A stretch of DNA of 64,000 bases from Chloroflexota bacterium (GCA_029548365.1 JAKPNN010000008.1:18701-82700); one strand, 5' to 3'. Shown: positions 54,115 to 63,498, counted from the first letter of the stretch. Numbers and translations are program-made. The notes: generated by a model not told the origin, from the sequence alone.

Positions 54115-55431
54115 TCAGGGACTGACCCCCAATTTGTCCAGTTCAGTCAACGCCGCGTCCCAGCCCGGGTGATATTTGAGAGCCGTGCGAAAATCCTCGA
54201 TCGCGCCAGCCGTGTCGTCCAACGCCAGGCGGGCACGCCCGCGCCATAACCAGGTCTCTTCGATTTCCTGTACGCCGGTATTGACAATGGTGAAGGTTGC
54301 CAGGTCAATTACATCCTGGTAGCGACCTGTGTAATAATAGGCTTCGTATGGGCCAGTTTGATACCAGGTCATCCGCCAGGGACGCGCCGCTGATGGGATG
54401 GTGGGGTAGACCACATGATAAGCGTGGTCATAGGCTTGGGCAGCGGCAAAATAATCACCCAGGTTCACTCGGCTGGTGCCCAGGTTGAACCAGGCGAAGA
54501 ATAAATCGCGCCCTTCAAGCTCGTTAATGGCATCCTGTGCAATCTCCTCAGCGCGCTGGTGATTGAAGTGAGCATCGGCATGCGCACCAAGGATCGACAG
54601 GACTTCCAGCTCGCGTTCAGGCGGGAAAATGACCACGTAGATATGGTTGAACGCCCGCCAGTAGCGGTAATGATCGGCGTAAGCCAGGGGATAATCCGCC
54701 ATAATAAAAGAATCCTGCAGGATGAACCTCTCGCGGCTGTCATCATAACCCGTGATGACGCCGTAATGCCCGGTCCAATCCTCATTCGGACGAACATCGC
54801 CCATATCACGCTCGATGATCACGGGAAACCCAGCAGCAATGAACTGCTTGAGGATGTGTGTATCGCCGCCCGAGCGCACCAGCGCATCCAGATCGGTGTG
54901 GATTTTTACAGCTGCAGCCATTTCCTCGGGCGTGATGTTGCGGTCATCCGGATGCGGACGCAGCCAGGGACGGGTTGTGTCCTGATCGCCTGACCAGCCC
55001 CAATAGGATAGGGCCATGGCTAGGGTGACTGGACCACAGTTGTTCATCTTCTGGTATTCATGGCGCACCCCTTGCAGAGTGACGCTGTCGGGAATGGCGG
55101 TTGGAGTGATGGTGGGAATCAGCGTCTCCGTTGAGGTGGGGGTCATCAACACGGTGGGCGCCAATGAGGGTTCACGTGTGGGAGTTAATGACGACGGCAT
55201 GGCGGTTAATGTCATGGAGACGGTCGCGTCCATTTCTTCCTGCTGCCCCGGTGAAAAGATCACCTTACCGGGAGGATTAAAAAAGTAAAACACCTTTGCA
55301 CGCAGGCTGGACACCCGCCATGCCAGCCGTTCGTGCACGGGTGGCAGATAATACACCGCCAGCATCAACGCCAGCAGGGCAAAGGCGACCAAAATGCCCA
55401 TCAGCAGCCGGGTTAATTTAGGATTGCGCAT
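54115..55431 (-). CDS. membrane-anchored C39-like peptidase with TPR domain (copy B)
   Basis: A 438-residue paralogue of the downstream gene, alignable from end to end. It has the same N-terminal helix (about 9-28), Thr/Pro-rich linker, and papain-like domain with Cys in NNCGPVTLAMALSYWGW, His in TGHYGVITGYDD and Asp in FILQDSF. The TPR-like end contains LALDDTAGAIEDFRTALKYH. ATG 55431 matches the start of copy A (MRNPKL versus MQNPKL); a frame 20 codons longer is rejected because it would run across the promoter. TATAAT lies 6 bases before this ATG, so the message looks leaderless. Confidence 0.78.
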   Translation of the reverse strand: MRNPKLTRLLMGILVAFALLALMLAVYYLPPVHERLAWRVSSLRAKVFYFFNPPGKVIFSPGQQEEMDATVSMTLTAMPSSLTPTREPSLAPTVLMTPTSTETLIPTITPTAIPDSVTLQGVRHEYQKMNNCGPVTLAMALSYWGWSGDQDTTRPWLRPHPDDRNITPEEMAAAVKIHTDLDALVRSGGDTHILKQFIAAGFPVIIERDMGDVRPNEDWTGHYGVITGYDDSRERFILQDSFIMADYPLAYADHYRYWRAFNHIYVVIFPPERELEVLSILGAHADAHFNHQRAEEIAQDAINELEGRDLFFAWFNLGTSRVNLGDYFAAAQAYDHAYHVVYPTIPSAARPWRMTWYQTGPYEAYYYTGRYQDVIDLATFTIVNTGVQEIEETWLWRGRARLALDDTAGAIEDFRTALKYHPGWDAALTELDKLGVSP

Positions 55432-55437
55432 GGTGGG

Positions 55438-55465
55438 ATTATAGCTACTTGCGGTCTTTAAGCAA
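55438..55465 (-). promoter_or_regulatory. promoter of a leaderless message (copy B)
   Basis: On the minus strand TTGCTT (55465-55460), a 16-base spacer and TATAAT (55443-55438) form a good promoter. The start codon at 55431 falls 7 bases after the -10 box, exactly where transcription should begin. Confidence 0.68.
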
Positions 55466-55531
55466 ACAAACGACCCAGCCGGTAACAACACACCTGGTTT
55501 CTGAACGAGAGATTATTAATTATATTTAACC

Positions 55532-55566
55532 TTGACAAACTTACTGAATTAGACTAATATCTAATT
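55532..55566 (+). promoter_or_regulatory. promoter with overlapping palindromic operator (ArsR-type regulator gene)
   Basis: TTGACA at 55532-55537 and TAATAT at 55555-55560 are 17 bases apart. A perfect inverted repeat, AATTAGA (55547-55553) and TCTAATT (55560-55566), spans the -10 box. Its position fits a site where the winged-helix protein encoded downstream blocks its own transcription. Confidence 0.65.
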
Positions 55567-55612
55567 TGTAAATAATGTATTGATAAGCAAATTTAATCTG
55601 TGAGGAGAACTC

Positions 55613-56674
55613 ATGAAACAACAACCTGAGATTTTGTGGGACAAAGGCAGTGCCTATGATCTATTTACCAGCCTGTATATTCTGCATCGGCCTGACGAGT
55701 ATGGCTTGCGCCCTTCTTGGGCAGCGGGCGTGCGCTCGCGCTTGCCGATCCACTTGCGCGATGCCTTAGAGCGAACCCAGGTGGTGGTCTTCGTCCCATT
55801 GCCGTGGCTGCATTCGCTCCCTGAGCCAAAGGATGCAGCCACCGCCCTGGAAGCACTCAAAGCTCTTTCACCGGGGGAGCGTTTACCTGCACTTGTATTT
55901 GCAGACAAAACCGATCAACGCGAGTTGGAACACAAGAACTACCTCTTATCGATAAACGGCAAACAACGCATGACGGCTCGAATCGAAAGACAAATCACAT
56001 CTTATCTCCCCGATCATTTCCGCGTAACCAAGGAATACTCGCGCACCGTCTTTGAAGCCTGGGCTGATCGTGAGCAGTTCGGGAATGACCTGGTCCTTGC
56101 CCTCGAAGCTTATATCAACAATTTTTTCGGAGAGGAAGAAGTTCGGATCAAACCTGCCCAGGAGCAAGCCTTGAAAAACGCGCAAAACCTGTTCCGTGAG
56201 CATGATCTATTAACCGTGCTGGAGAACCTTTCAACCGGGGTGCGTATGGAATCCGTCAGTGAGCTTTCAACCCTGGTTATGGCGCCATCTTTTTGGGGTG
56301 CGCCCTTTGTGTTTTCTGATAAGTTAGACGATCAAACAGGCATCATCCTGTTCGGCGCTCGCCCGGAAGGAACAGCCCTGGTTCCAGGTCAACTGGTTCC
56401 AGATGAATTGCTGAATGCCTTAAAAGCGATTGCCGAACCCACCCGCCTGCGAATTCTGCATTATTTGCGTGAAAACGGTCCCTCCAGTCTCAGTGAACTG
56501 GCAACCATCCTGCGACTACGCCCACCCACGGTGATTCACCACCTGCAAAATCTGCGCCTGGCTGGGATGATCAACGTGACGGTTTCACCCAAGGCAGAAC
56601 GTCGCTACGCCCTGCGCATGAGCGGTCTGGACACAACCATTTATCGACTGCGGACTTTCCTCTCCGGAGAGTAA
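55613..56674 (+). CDS. ArsR-type winged-helix regulator with large N-terminal domain
   Basis: A 353-residue protein. The last 90 residues are an ArsR-like winged helix: ALKAIAEPTRLRILHYLRE, SSLSELATILRLRPPTVIHHL as the recognition helix region, then AERRYALR as the wing. The first 260 residues form an unassigned domain, unlike the 100-residue classical ArsR proteins, and no metal-binding Cys pair is seen in the DNA-binding part. GAGGAG lies 5 bases before the ATG. A palindrome overlaps its promoter and an MFS gene follows 6 bases after the stop, so it probably controls that exporter. Confidence 0.78.
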   Translation: MKQQPEILWDKGSAYDLFTSLYILHRPDEYGLRPSWAAGVRSRLPIHLRDALERTQVVVFVPLPWLHSLPEPKDAATALEALKALSPGERLPALVFADKTDQRELEHKNYLLSINGKQRMTARIERQITSYLPDHFRVTKEYSRTVFEAWADREQFGNDLVLALEAYINNFFGEEEVRIKPAQEQALKNAQNLFREHDLLTVLENLSTGVRMESVSELSTLVMAPSFWGAPFVFSDKLDDQTGIILFGARPEGTALVPGQLVPDELLNALKAIAEPTRLRILHYLRENGPSSLSELATILRLRPPTVIHHLQNLRLAGMINVTVSPKAERRYALRMSGLDTTIYRLRTFLSGE

Positions 56675-56680
56675 CTACAT

Positions 56681-57946
56681 TTGAAGTCTCAGCAAAGACC
56701 GCCCCACAATCCTGAGGGAGTGGTCAGAACCTACATCAAACGCGTCCGCGCGTTTAGCCCCAATGCGCGGATTTATTTAATCAGCATCATCATCTATGGG
56801 GCAGGATTCGGTGTTCATCGCATCCTGTTCAATTTTTTCCTACGCAGCCTGGGTTATGATGAAACCTTTATGGGGCTGCTCTCGACGGTCAACAGCATGA
56901 CCGTGCTGATTTCCGCCCTGCCCATTGGCTATTTAGCCGACCGATTGGGGCGAAAGTCTTCCCTCGTCCTTGCCGTCCTGTTGACCGGCGCATCCATCAT
57001 ATTCATGGTGGCCTTCCCCTCTACGGGCATCCTGATTGTCACAAACATCCTGATGGGCATCGGTTCCAGCTTGGGCGCCGTGGTCAGCGGCCCGTTTATG
57101 ATGGAAAACAGCGGTGAAGAGGAGCGCACCTACCTGTTCAGCATGCAATCAGGCCTGCAGATGGCCGCCAATTCTGCTGGCGATTGGTTGGGCGGCTATT
57201 TACCCTCCTGGTTTGGCAAAATTTTCAATGTGTCTGCTGTCAGCTCTTCAGCGTACGCCTGGGCAATTGGCATGGCGGGCGTGTTGGTGATCAGCACGGT
57301 CATTCCCCGCCTGATGCTGAAAGGGGACAAAGAAACACATGAAAACCGCGCCGCCTTCGCACCGATTGCCTTTGGCCGGAAACACCCGGGGTTGCTGGCC
57401 AAGTTGTTATTACCCATGTTTGTCACCTCGATTGGCGCCGGGTTAATTATGCCCTTCATGAATATTTTCTTCAGCAACGTACACCAGCAGCCTGACCGGG
57501 TGATTGGCGCGCTGATGGCCTGGGGGTCTTTAGCCATGGGAGTGGGCCTGATCCTCGCCCCGGTTTTTGCGGATCGCTATGGCAAGATTCGTGTGGTGGT
57601 CTTCAGCCAGGCAATCTCAATTCCTTTTTTGATCATGCTGGGCTTCTCACCCATGTTTTGGATGAGCGCAGTCGCGTATTTCGTCCGCCTGACCCTGATG
57701 AATATGAGCACCCCCGTCTACCAAACTTTTGTGATGGAGCAAGTTGACGCCGATTCCCGCGCCATGGTAGCCAGCCTCAACAGCATGGTCAACAGCTTTG
57801 GCCGAGCGTTCAGCCCGGTGCTCAGCGGGTGGGCACAGGTGAACTATGGTTTTGGCCCGCCTTTTTTAGGCACAATTTTCACCTATATCATCGCTATTTG
57901 GATGTATTATGCGTTCTTCCTGCGCGGGAAAAAGCGGGCTATCTGA
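56681..57946 (+). CDS. MFS transporter, probable drug or metabolite exporter
   Basis: A 421-residue membrane protein with about 12 helices. The MFS loop motif after the second helix is GYLADRLGRKSSL, with a second version FADRYGKIRVV in the other half. The start is TTG at 56681, with GGAGA about 10 bases upstream inside the end of the regulator gene; no ATG is near. The pairing with an autoregulated ArsR-type repressor suggests inducible efflux. The cargo is unknown. Confidence 0.8.
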   Translation: MKSQQRPPHNPEGVVRTYIKRVRAFSPNARIYLISIIIYGAGFGVHRILFNFFLRSLGYDETFMGLLSTVNSMTVLISALPIGYLADRLGRKSSLVLAVLLTGASIIFMVAFPSTGILIVTNILMGIGSSLGAVVSGPFMMENSGEEERTYLFSMQSGLQMAANSAGDWLGGYLPSWFGKIFNVSAVSSSAYAWAIGMAGVLVISTVIPRLMLKGDKETHENRAAFAPIAFGRKHPGLLAKLLLPMFVTSIGAGLIMPFMNIFFSNVHQQPDRVIGALMAWGSLAMGVGLILAPVFADRYGKIRVVVFSQAISIPFLIMLGFSPMFWMSAVAYFVRLTLMNMSTPVYQTFVMEQVDADSRAMVASLNSMVNSFGRAFSPVLSGWAQVNYGFGPPFLGTIFTYIIAIWMYYAFFLRGKKRAI

Positions 57947-58082
57947 AATTGTGACCGGTCAATAGGACACAAATCAGCACCCAAATTATAAATCATCCCT
58001 CAATAACACCAGGGGCATAAGGGCTTGCCATCGGCGTGAGCCTGGCAAGGTGGTAAAATCAGTCCATGATCAGAAAGTTGTT

Positions 58083-59585
58083 ATGCACATAAAATCTAAA
58101 GCATTTCGCTGGGTCCTGGGCGGTTTGGGGGCCTTCTTTATCCTGTGCAGCCTGGTCATCACCCTGGTTGAGCACAACCGGTTCGAAAGCCAGCCGCTCC
58201 TGTTTCCGGCGGGCAGCCGCGTCGCGGGCGTTCCCGTTGGCGGCCTGGACGCTCCATCCGCCCAGGCCAGGCTGGCTGAGTTCTACGCCCTCCCCCTGGT
58301 GTTAACCATCGATGGCAGCACCATCCACGCCGACCGGCAGACCCTGGGCTTCACCTTCGACGCGCAGGCTCTGGTTGCTGAAGCCGCCACCCAGGTTGAC
58401 CGGGGCCGGTTTTGGGATTATTTACAGGGCCGGAACAAGCCTTCAACGCCCATTGAGGTCTCTCTTGCCGCCAGTGTAGCTACAGAACAGATCCATGCTT
58501 TTCTGCAGAACGAAATTGTGCCGCGTTATTCCCGTCCTGCTACTCAGGCTAGTCCCATCCTCAACACAACGAACTTCTCTGTTGGCGAACCCGGTACAAG
58601 CCTGCGGGTTGACCGGGCGGTCACCGATATTCATGCAGCTTTGCTCAACCCTGCCCAAAACGCGGTTGAACTGCTGCTGACAGAAAGCGCTCCTGAGCCG
58701 GCAGATATTGAAGCGCTGAAAACCTTCTTGAGGCACAATATCGACTGGATCGGGTTTAATGACCTGGCGGAGGTTTATTTGCTCTCGATGAGCTCTGGGC
58801 AGAGCATCCATTTTGCCCAACGTCGCGGCGAGTTCGTTGTCCCGGATATTGCCTACACCGCCGCCAGCACCATCAAGATTCCGATTATGGTCTCAGTCCT
58901 GCGGCGGACCGACGAACCCACCCCACAGGCGGTAGTGAACTTGCTTGAGCGGATGATTGCCTTCTCCGAAAATCCGCCTGCAGATACGCTCATGTCTGCA
59001 TACCTGGACGAGGTGCGCGGCCCGTTGATCGTCAGTGAGGACCTGGTCGAGCTGGGCATGGAGAACACCTTCCTGGCCGGGTATTTCTACCTGGGCGCGC
59101 CGCTCTTACAACGTTTTGAAACGCCTGCCAACACCCGCACTGATATTTTCCTCAATCCGGATATCTATAACCAGACCGTTCCCTCAGAAGTCGGCCTGCT
59201 TTTGGGAGCGATCTACACCTGTGCGCAGGATGGAAGCGGTCTGCTCACTGAGACCTTTCCGGGAGAGATCACCCAGTCGGAATGCCAGTTGATGGTTGAC
59301 ATCCTGGCTGGTAACCGCATCGGGTTGTTGATCGAAGCCGGCCTGGGGAATGAGGCGAAAGTCGCCCACAAACACGGCTGGGTGCAGGACCTGGATGGTC
59401 AGTTGCGTTTTATCAGCGATGTGGCGATTATCTTCTCACCGGGCGGTGATTACGTTGTGAACATTTTCCTTTATGATGCTGAACGAATGGATTTTGACCA
59501 TGGCAATCGATTATTCGCCAGACTCTCGCAGACGGTTTATAATTTCTTTAACCTCGACGATCAAGTGTACTGGTGGTTTGATTAG
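58083..59585 (+). CDS. serine hydrolase, class A beta-lactamase-like, with YoaR-type domain
   Basis: A 500-residue exported or membrane-anchored protein: one N-terminal helix, then about 200 residues with the peptidoglycan-binding-4 (YoaR/VanW-linked) look, including GVPVGGLDAPSAQARLAE. The hydrolase domain begins near 220. Its Ser-x-x-Lys motif is in YTAASTIKIPIM near residue 260, and KHGWV near 430 stands in for the KTG motif. It resembles penicillin-recognising proteins rather than a proven antibiotic-inactivating enzyme. GTG at 58050 is an alternative start; ATG 58083 directly precedes the helix. The next gene starts 3 bases after the stop. Confidence 0.75.
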   Translation: MHIKSKAFRWVLGGLGAFFILCSLVITLVEHNRFESQPLLFPAGSRVAGVPVGGLDAPSAQARLAEFYALPLVLTIDGSTIHADRQTLGFTFDAQALVAEAATQVDRGRFWDYLQGRNKPSTPIEVSLAASVATEQIHAFLQNEIVPRYSRPATQASPILNTTNFSVGEPGTSLRVDRAVTDIHAALLNPAQNAVELLLTESAPEPADIEALKTFLRHNIDWIGFNDLAEVYLLSMSSGQSIHFAQRRGEFVVPDIAYTAASTIKIPIMVSVLRRTDEPTPQAVVNLLERMIAFSENPPADTLMSAYLDEVRGPLIVSEDLVELGMENTFLAGYFYLGAPLLQRFETPANTRTDIFLNPDIYNQTVPSEVGLLLGAIYTCAQDGSGLLTETFPGEITQSECQLMVDILAGNRIGLLIEAGLGNEAKVAHKHGWVQDLDGQLRFISDVAIIFSPGGDYVVNIFLYDAERMDFDHGNRLFARLSQTVYNFFNLDDQVYWWFD

Positions 59586-59588
59586 ATC

Positions 59589-62264
59589 ATGAACGTGATT
59601 CTGACTCACGAACAAGCTGATATGGATGCCCTTGCCTCGCAGTTGGGCGCCTGGCTGTTGTTCCCGGATGCAATCCCCTTATTACCCCGCAGCATCAACC
59701 GCAACGGTCGGCGCTTCCTGGAGCAGTACGGTGCCGATCTACCCTATGTTGTCTACAAAGACCTGCCACGCGAGCCGGTAGAAACGCTCTTCCTGGTGGA
59801 TACCCAATCTTTGGTCACCATCAAGGGGATGAGCAAAGATACCCGCATTGTGGTTTATGATCATCACCCCCAACGGGAAGACCTCAACCCGGAATGGGAG
59901 TGTCACCTGGTATCTTACGGAGCCAACACCAGCCAGATGGTGGCACGCATCCGTGAGCGGGGCATCACCCTGACCCACATCCAGGCAACAACATTAGCCC
60001 TGGGCATATATGAGGATACGGGCTCCTTCACCTATGGCTCTACGACCGCTGAAGACCTGCTGGCTGCCGGGTACTGTTTGTCCCAGGGCGCAGATATGGA
60101 CATTGTCAACCGTTTTCTCTATCCGCCGCTAACATCAGGGCAGCGTAATCTTTATGAACGACTGCTAAGAGACCTTCATACTTTTCTCGTCGAAGATCAA
60201 ACCATCATGGTGGCAAAAGCCGACGCCCTGGATGTTAAGGATGAAATATCCAGCGTGGCGCATAAAATGCGCGATGTATTCAACCCCGACGCGCTCTTGC
60301 TGCTGGTTGCCACCCAGCAGGGCATCCGCCTGGTGGCACGCTCAACCAGCGACCGGGTCAATGTTGCCGCCATTGCAGAAGCCATGGGGGGCGGCGGACA
60401 CACGCGCGCCGCCTCAGCGTTGGTCAGGCCCGGAGGCTCTGCTGATAAAATCCAGCTCCTCCGGTTTCTTGACGAACAGTATTCCAGCATGATCTCTGGA
60501 CTGGATCAACACGTTAAACCGGTGGTGAGCGTGGAATCGATCATGTCGAAAGACCCGCTGATCCTCTCTCCGGATACCCCGGTGCAGGAAGCCCATCGTT
60601 TGATGCAGCGTTATGGCTACGAGGGTTACCCGGTAGTCGAAGAGGGGCAGGTGGTCGGTTTACTTAATCGGCGCGAGGTGGACCGGGCTATCAGTCACGG
60701 GTTGGATCTACGCGTAAAAAGCTTGATGGCGGCAGGTGATGTGAAAATTACCCCGGATGCCTCGTTGGAAACCCTGCAAACCCTGATGGCTAAAACAGAC
60801 TGGGGGCAGATACCTGTGGTCGCGCCGGATAGCGGCGAAATTATCGGGATTGTAACCCGCACAGACCTATTAAAGACGCTCAGCCCCGTGCTGGATGTGC
60901 CAACCCAGGAAGAGGTGGCCCAACAGCTGGTTCGGGTTGTCCCTCCCGCGCGCCTGGCGTTGTTACGCACCCTGGCGGTTGAAGCAGATAAGGTCAACCT
61001 GCCGATATTTGTCGTTGGCGGCTTTGTGCGCGACCTGCTGCTTGACCATCCCAGCCTTGATTTTGACATTGTTGTGGAAGGAGATGCAATCTTCTTTGCC
61101 AACCGCCTGGCACACCGGTTTGGCGGCCGGGTACTCACCCATCATCGTTTTGGCACCGCAAAATGGATCATCGAGGAGGTTGCCGGAGAACTGAGCACAG
61201 CTCTCGGCATTAGTGACCAGGCTGAACTTTCAAACCTGCCTGAAAGCCTTGACCTGATTACCGCGCGTACTGAGTTTTATGAACAGCCTGCAGCCCTGCC
61301 CACTGTTGAAAGCAGCAGCATAAAAATGGACCTGCACCGGCGTGATTTCACCATCAACACCCTCGCCCTGCGCCTGGATGGGGAGCATTTTGGCAAAATT
61401 CACGATTATTGGGGCGGGCTGACCGATTTGCGTAAAGGGCGCATCCGCGTGTTGCATGCACTGTCCTTTGTTGATGATGCCACCCGCTTACTGCGAGCAG
61501 TGCGTTTTGAGCAGCGTTTTGGCTTTCAAATCGAGCCGCGCACCCTGGCCCTGATGGAAGAAAGCCTGCCCTTGCTCAAACGGCTCTCTGGTGCGCGTAT
61601 CCGCCATGAGATTGCCCTTATCCTGGCAGAGCCTAAAGCCCCCGAAATGCTTTCCCGCCTTGATGAACTGGGAGTTTTGTTCGCCATCCACCCTGCCTTT
61701 CCCTGGGATGATGACATTCAAACCCAATTACACCAGCTCGACCACCTTGAAATTGAACCGTTTTGGGAACTGCCGGATGAATTTGACGGTCTGACCCTCA
61801 GGCAGATGCTTGGCGTCCTGGTATGGTTGGGCCGGCTGCCTGAGTCAGGTTTACGCTCAATTGCTTCAAGATTGCGCTGGAGAAGCGATTTCGTAAAATT
61901 GATGGTGGCAACCAGCAAGATCGTTCATAGCTTGCCCGGTTTGGTGGGTGCCACGCCCAGCCAGGTTGTGCTTGAACTGGAGAATTACCCCCGAACAGCG
62001 CTTTTCGCTGCCCAGTTGATCACCCCCGACGAGGACGCCCGTAGCGTGGTGCAGCAATTTGTGACCCAATGGGATCTGGTCACCCCGACCATATCCGGGG
62101 ATGATCTGCGTGGGATGGGTTTGCGCCCCTCCCCGGTCTTTGGACATATTCTGTCATCTTTACGCGCCGCCTGGCTGGATGGTTCAGTCCGGAACACCGA
62201 AGAAGAGCGGGCTTTGCTTCAAAAATTACTGGCTGACGCTGCCTCTGACGAACGCCATTCGTAA
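59589..62264 (+). CDS. DHH-CBS-tRNA nucleotidyltransferase fusion (A-adding/CCA type)
   Basis: An 891-residue three-part protein. Residues 1-300 are a DHH phosphoesterase (HEQADMDALAS, VYDHHPQ) with a DHHA1 end (GGGGHTRAAS). A pair of CBS domains lies at about 315-435 (ESIMSKDPLILSPDTPVQEA). From about 455 there is a class II nucleotidyltransferase head (VVGGFVRDLLL, catalytic pair in DFDIVVEGDA, DLHRRDFTINTLAL) and its RNA-binding helices (FVDDATRLLRAVRFEQRFGF). The architecture is that of enzymes adding A or CCA to tRNA 3' ends. Two of the three tRNA genes here lack encoded CCA, which fits the need for such an activity. Confidence 0.88.
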   Translation: MNVILTHEQADMDALASQLGAWLLFPDAIPLLPRSINRNGRRFLEQYGADLPYVVYKDLPREPVETLFLVDTQSLVTIKGMSKDTRIVVYDHHPQREDLNPEWECHLVSYGANTSQMVARIRERGITLTHIQATTLALGIYEDTGSFTYGSTTAEDLLAAGYCLSQGADMDIVNRFLYPPLTSGQRNLYERLLRDLHTFLVEDQTIMVAKADALDVKDEISSVAHKMRDVFNPDALLLLVATQQGIRLVARSTSDRVNVAAIAEAMGGGGHTRAASALVRPGGSADKIQLLRFLDEQYSSMISGLDQHVKPVVSVESIMSKDPLILSPDTPVQEAHRLMQRYGYEGYPVVEEGQVVGLLNRREVDRAISHGLDLRVKSLMAAGDVKITPDASLETLQTLMAKTDWGQIPVVAPDSGEIIGIVTRTDLLKTLSPVLDVPTQEEVAQQLVRVVPPARLALLRTLAVEADKVNLPIFVVGGFVRDLLLDHPSLDFDIVVEGDAIFFANRLAHRFGGRVLTHHRFGTAKWIIEEVAGELSTALGISDQAELSNLPESLDLITARTEFYEQPAALPTVESSSIKMDLHRRDFTINTLALRLDGEHFGKIHDYWGGLTDLRKGRIRVLHALSFVDDATRLLRAVRFEQRFGFQIEPRTLALMEESLPLLKRLSGARIRHEIALILAEPKAPEMLSRLDELGVLFAIHPAFPWDDDIQTQLHQLDHLEIEPFWELPDEFDGLTLRQMLGVLVWLGRLPESGLRSIASRLRWRSDFVKLMVATSKIVHSLPGLVGATPSQVVLELENYPRTALFAAQLITPDEDARSVVQQFVTQWDLVTPTISGDDLRGMGLRPSPVFGHILSSLRAAWLDGSVRNTEEERALLQKLLADAASDERHS

Positions 62265-62271
62265 CACGATC

Positions 62272-62820
62272 ATGACCTCCAACGCTGGTACAGAAACCGT
62301 ATTCCCGTTAACAGACCTGTTCATCCGCCAGGTGACCCGCGCGGATCTGCCCGCCCTTGAATGGGATGGGGAATATTGGAAGTTCAGAGAAGTGTTCGCA
62401 GATTTATTTAACCGCAGCCTAGGCGGGAATGTTTTGCTGTGGATTGTCGTGAGCCCCGGTGGAGATGTGATTGGCCAGGCCTTTGTCACCTTGAGAAGCG
62501 GAGATCGAGATGCGGCGGACGGGAAAAACCGCGCTTATGTCTTTTCCTTTCGGGTCAAGGAGAAATGGCGCAATCGAGGTGTAGGCAGCAAACTGATGAA
62601 ATTCATCGAATGCGACCTCCGGCAGCGCGGATTCCGTTACGTCACCCTCAACGTTGCCAAAGACAACCCGGGCGCATTACGTTTATACAGGAGCATGGGC
62701 TACGAAATCATCGATTCATGCCCGGGTCTCTGGTCGTATCGAGATCCGGATGGCATCATCCATCATGTAACTGAGCCCTCCTGGCGGATGCTGAAAAGCC
62801 TCTCTGGGAAAGAATCATGA
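62272..62820 (+). CDS. GNAT-family N-acetyltransferase
   Basis: A 182-residue acetyltransferase of the GNAT fold. Motif A is WRNRGVGSKLMKFIECDLRQ, followed by YVTLNVAKDNPGALRLYRSMGYEII, the usual alternation ending in the acetyl-CoA-contacting Tyr. The acceptor cannot be read. The ATG at 62272 lies 7 bases after the fusion-gene stop; a longer frame from 62101 would run inside that gene and is rejected. It is the third gene of a likely operon. Confidence 0.85.
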   Translation: MTSNAGTETVFPLTDLFIRQVTRADLPALEWDGEYWKFREVFADLFNRSLGGNVLLWIVVSPGGDVIGQAFVTLRSGDRDAADGKNRAYVFSFRVKEKWRNRGVGSKLMKFIECDLRQRGFRYVTLNVAKDNPGALRLYRSMGYEIIDSCPGLWSYRDPDGIIHHVTEPSWRMLKSLSGKES

Positions 62821-62955
62821 GAACAAAATTCCGAACACCATTGGTCGCAGGTAGGGGCTTTAATGTGGTATAGTTTACAGCGCTGTCCAAAAATTGATGC
62901 TCACAAAACAGGCATCAGATGATACGGGTCAGCATCTTTTAATCATGGAGTGAAG

Positions 62956-63498
62956 ATGATGAAGAAAAGCGTCCTTGCACTGATAGTGATCCTGATCCTT
63001 CTATGCGGCTGTCAAAGCCAAGAAGAAGCCGAACCCGCCGCACTCGAAGGAGAACCCTTTGCGATTTACCTGCTGGCAGATTCACAGATTACAAGCCCCG
63101 ACCTGAAAAATTATGCGCTTGACAAGATTCCTTTGAATGCGCTGCCCATCCTCAAAACGGATGACCTGGTCAGTTATGACTGGGAGCACCACGGGATCAA
63201 CCTTACAGAGCAAGCTTATGCGAGGCTGATCGCCCTTTTTTATAGCGGCCTGCCCTCCGCTGGTGTGCCTTTTGTGATGGTCGCCTATCAGGAGCCGATC
63301 TATGCCGGTGGGTTTTGGACGCCCTTGTCGACCCTGAGTTTTGATGGGGTCGTGATTTTGCAGCCCTTTGACCCGGCCGGGCAGACCCTGTATATCCAAC
63401 TGGGCTTTCCTGATGAGGGCGCTTTCACGGGAGTAGACCCGCGCGATAACCTCCGCTTACAGCAAGCCCTCCAAGATGCGGGGCTGATCCGGGAGTAG
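62956..63498 (+). CDS. small lipoprotein of unknown function
   Basis: A 180-residue lipoprotein with signal MMKKSVLALIVILILLCGC; the lipobox LCGC gives Cys19. The mature part starts with an acidic linker, then a compact alpha/beta domain containing FAIYLLADSQITSPDLKNY and FDGVVILQPFDP. I do not recognise the family. GGAG at 62947-62950 is 5 bases before ATG 62956, so the in-frame GTG at 62950, which overlaps it, is rejected. It stands alone after a 130-base gap. Confidence 0.65.
   Translation: MMKKSVLALIVILILLCGCQSQEEAEPAALEGEPFAIYLLADSQITSPDLKNYALDKIPLNALPILKTDDLVSYDWEHHGINLTEQAYARLIALFYSGLPSAGVPFVMVAYQEPIYAGGFWTPLSTLSFDGVVILQPFDPAGQTLYIQLGFPDEGAFTGVDPRDNLRLQQALQDAGLIRE

Noticed and set aside
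52702..55431. Bacteriocin leader-processing C39 transporter
   Set aside because: There is no ABC or permease domain, no double-glycine precursor and no lanthipeptide or bacteriocin gene nearby.
58083..59585. Antibiotic-resistance class A beta-lactamase
   Set aside because: It carries a cell-wall-binding type domain, lacks a clear SDN motif and has KHG instead of KTG, so a cell-wall or unknown hydrolase role is safer.
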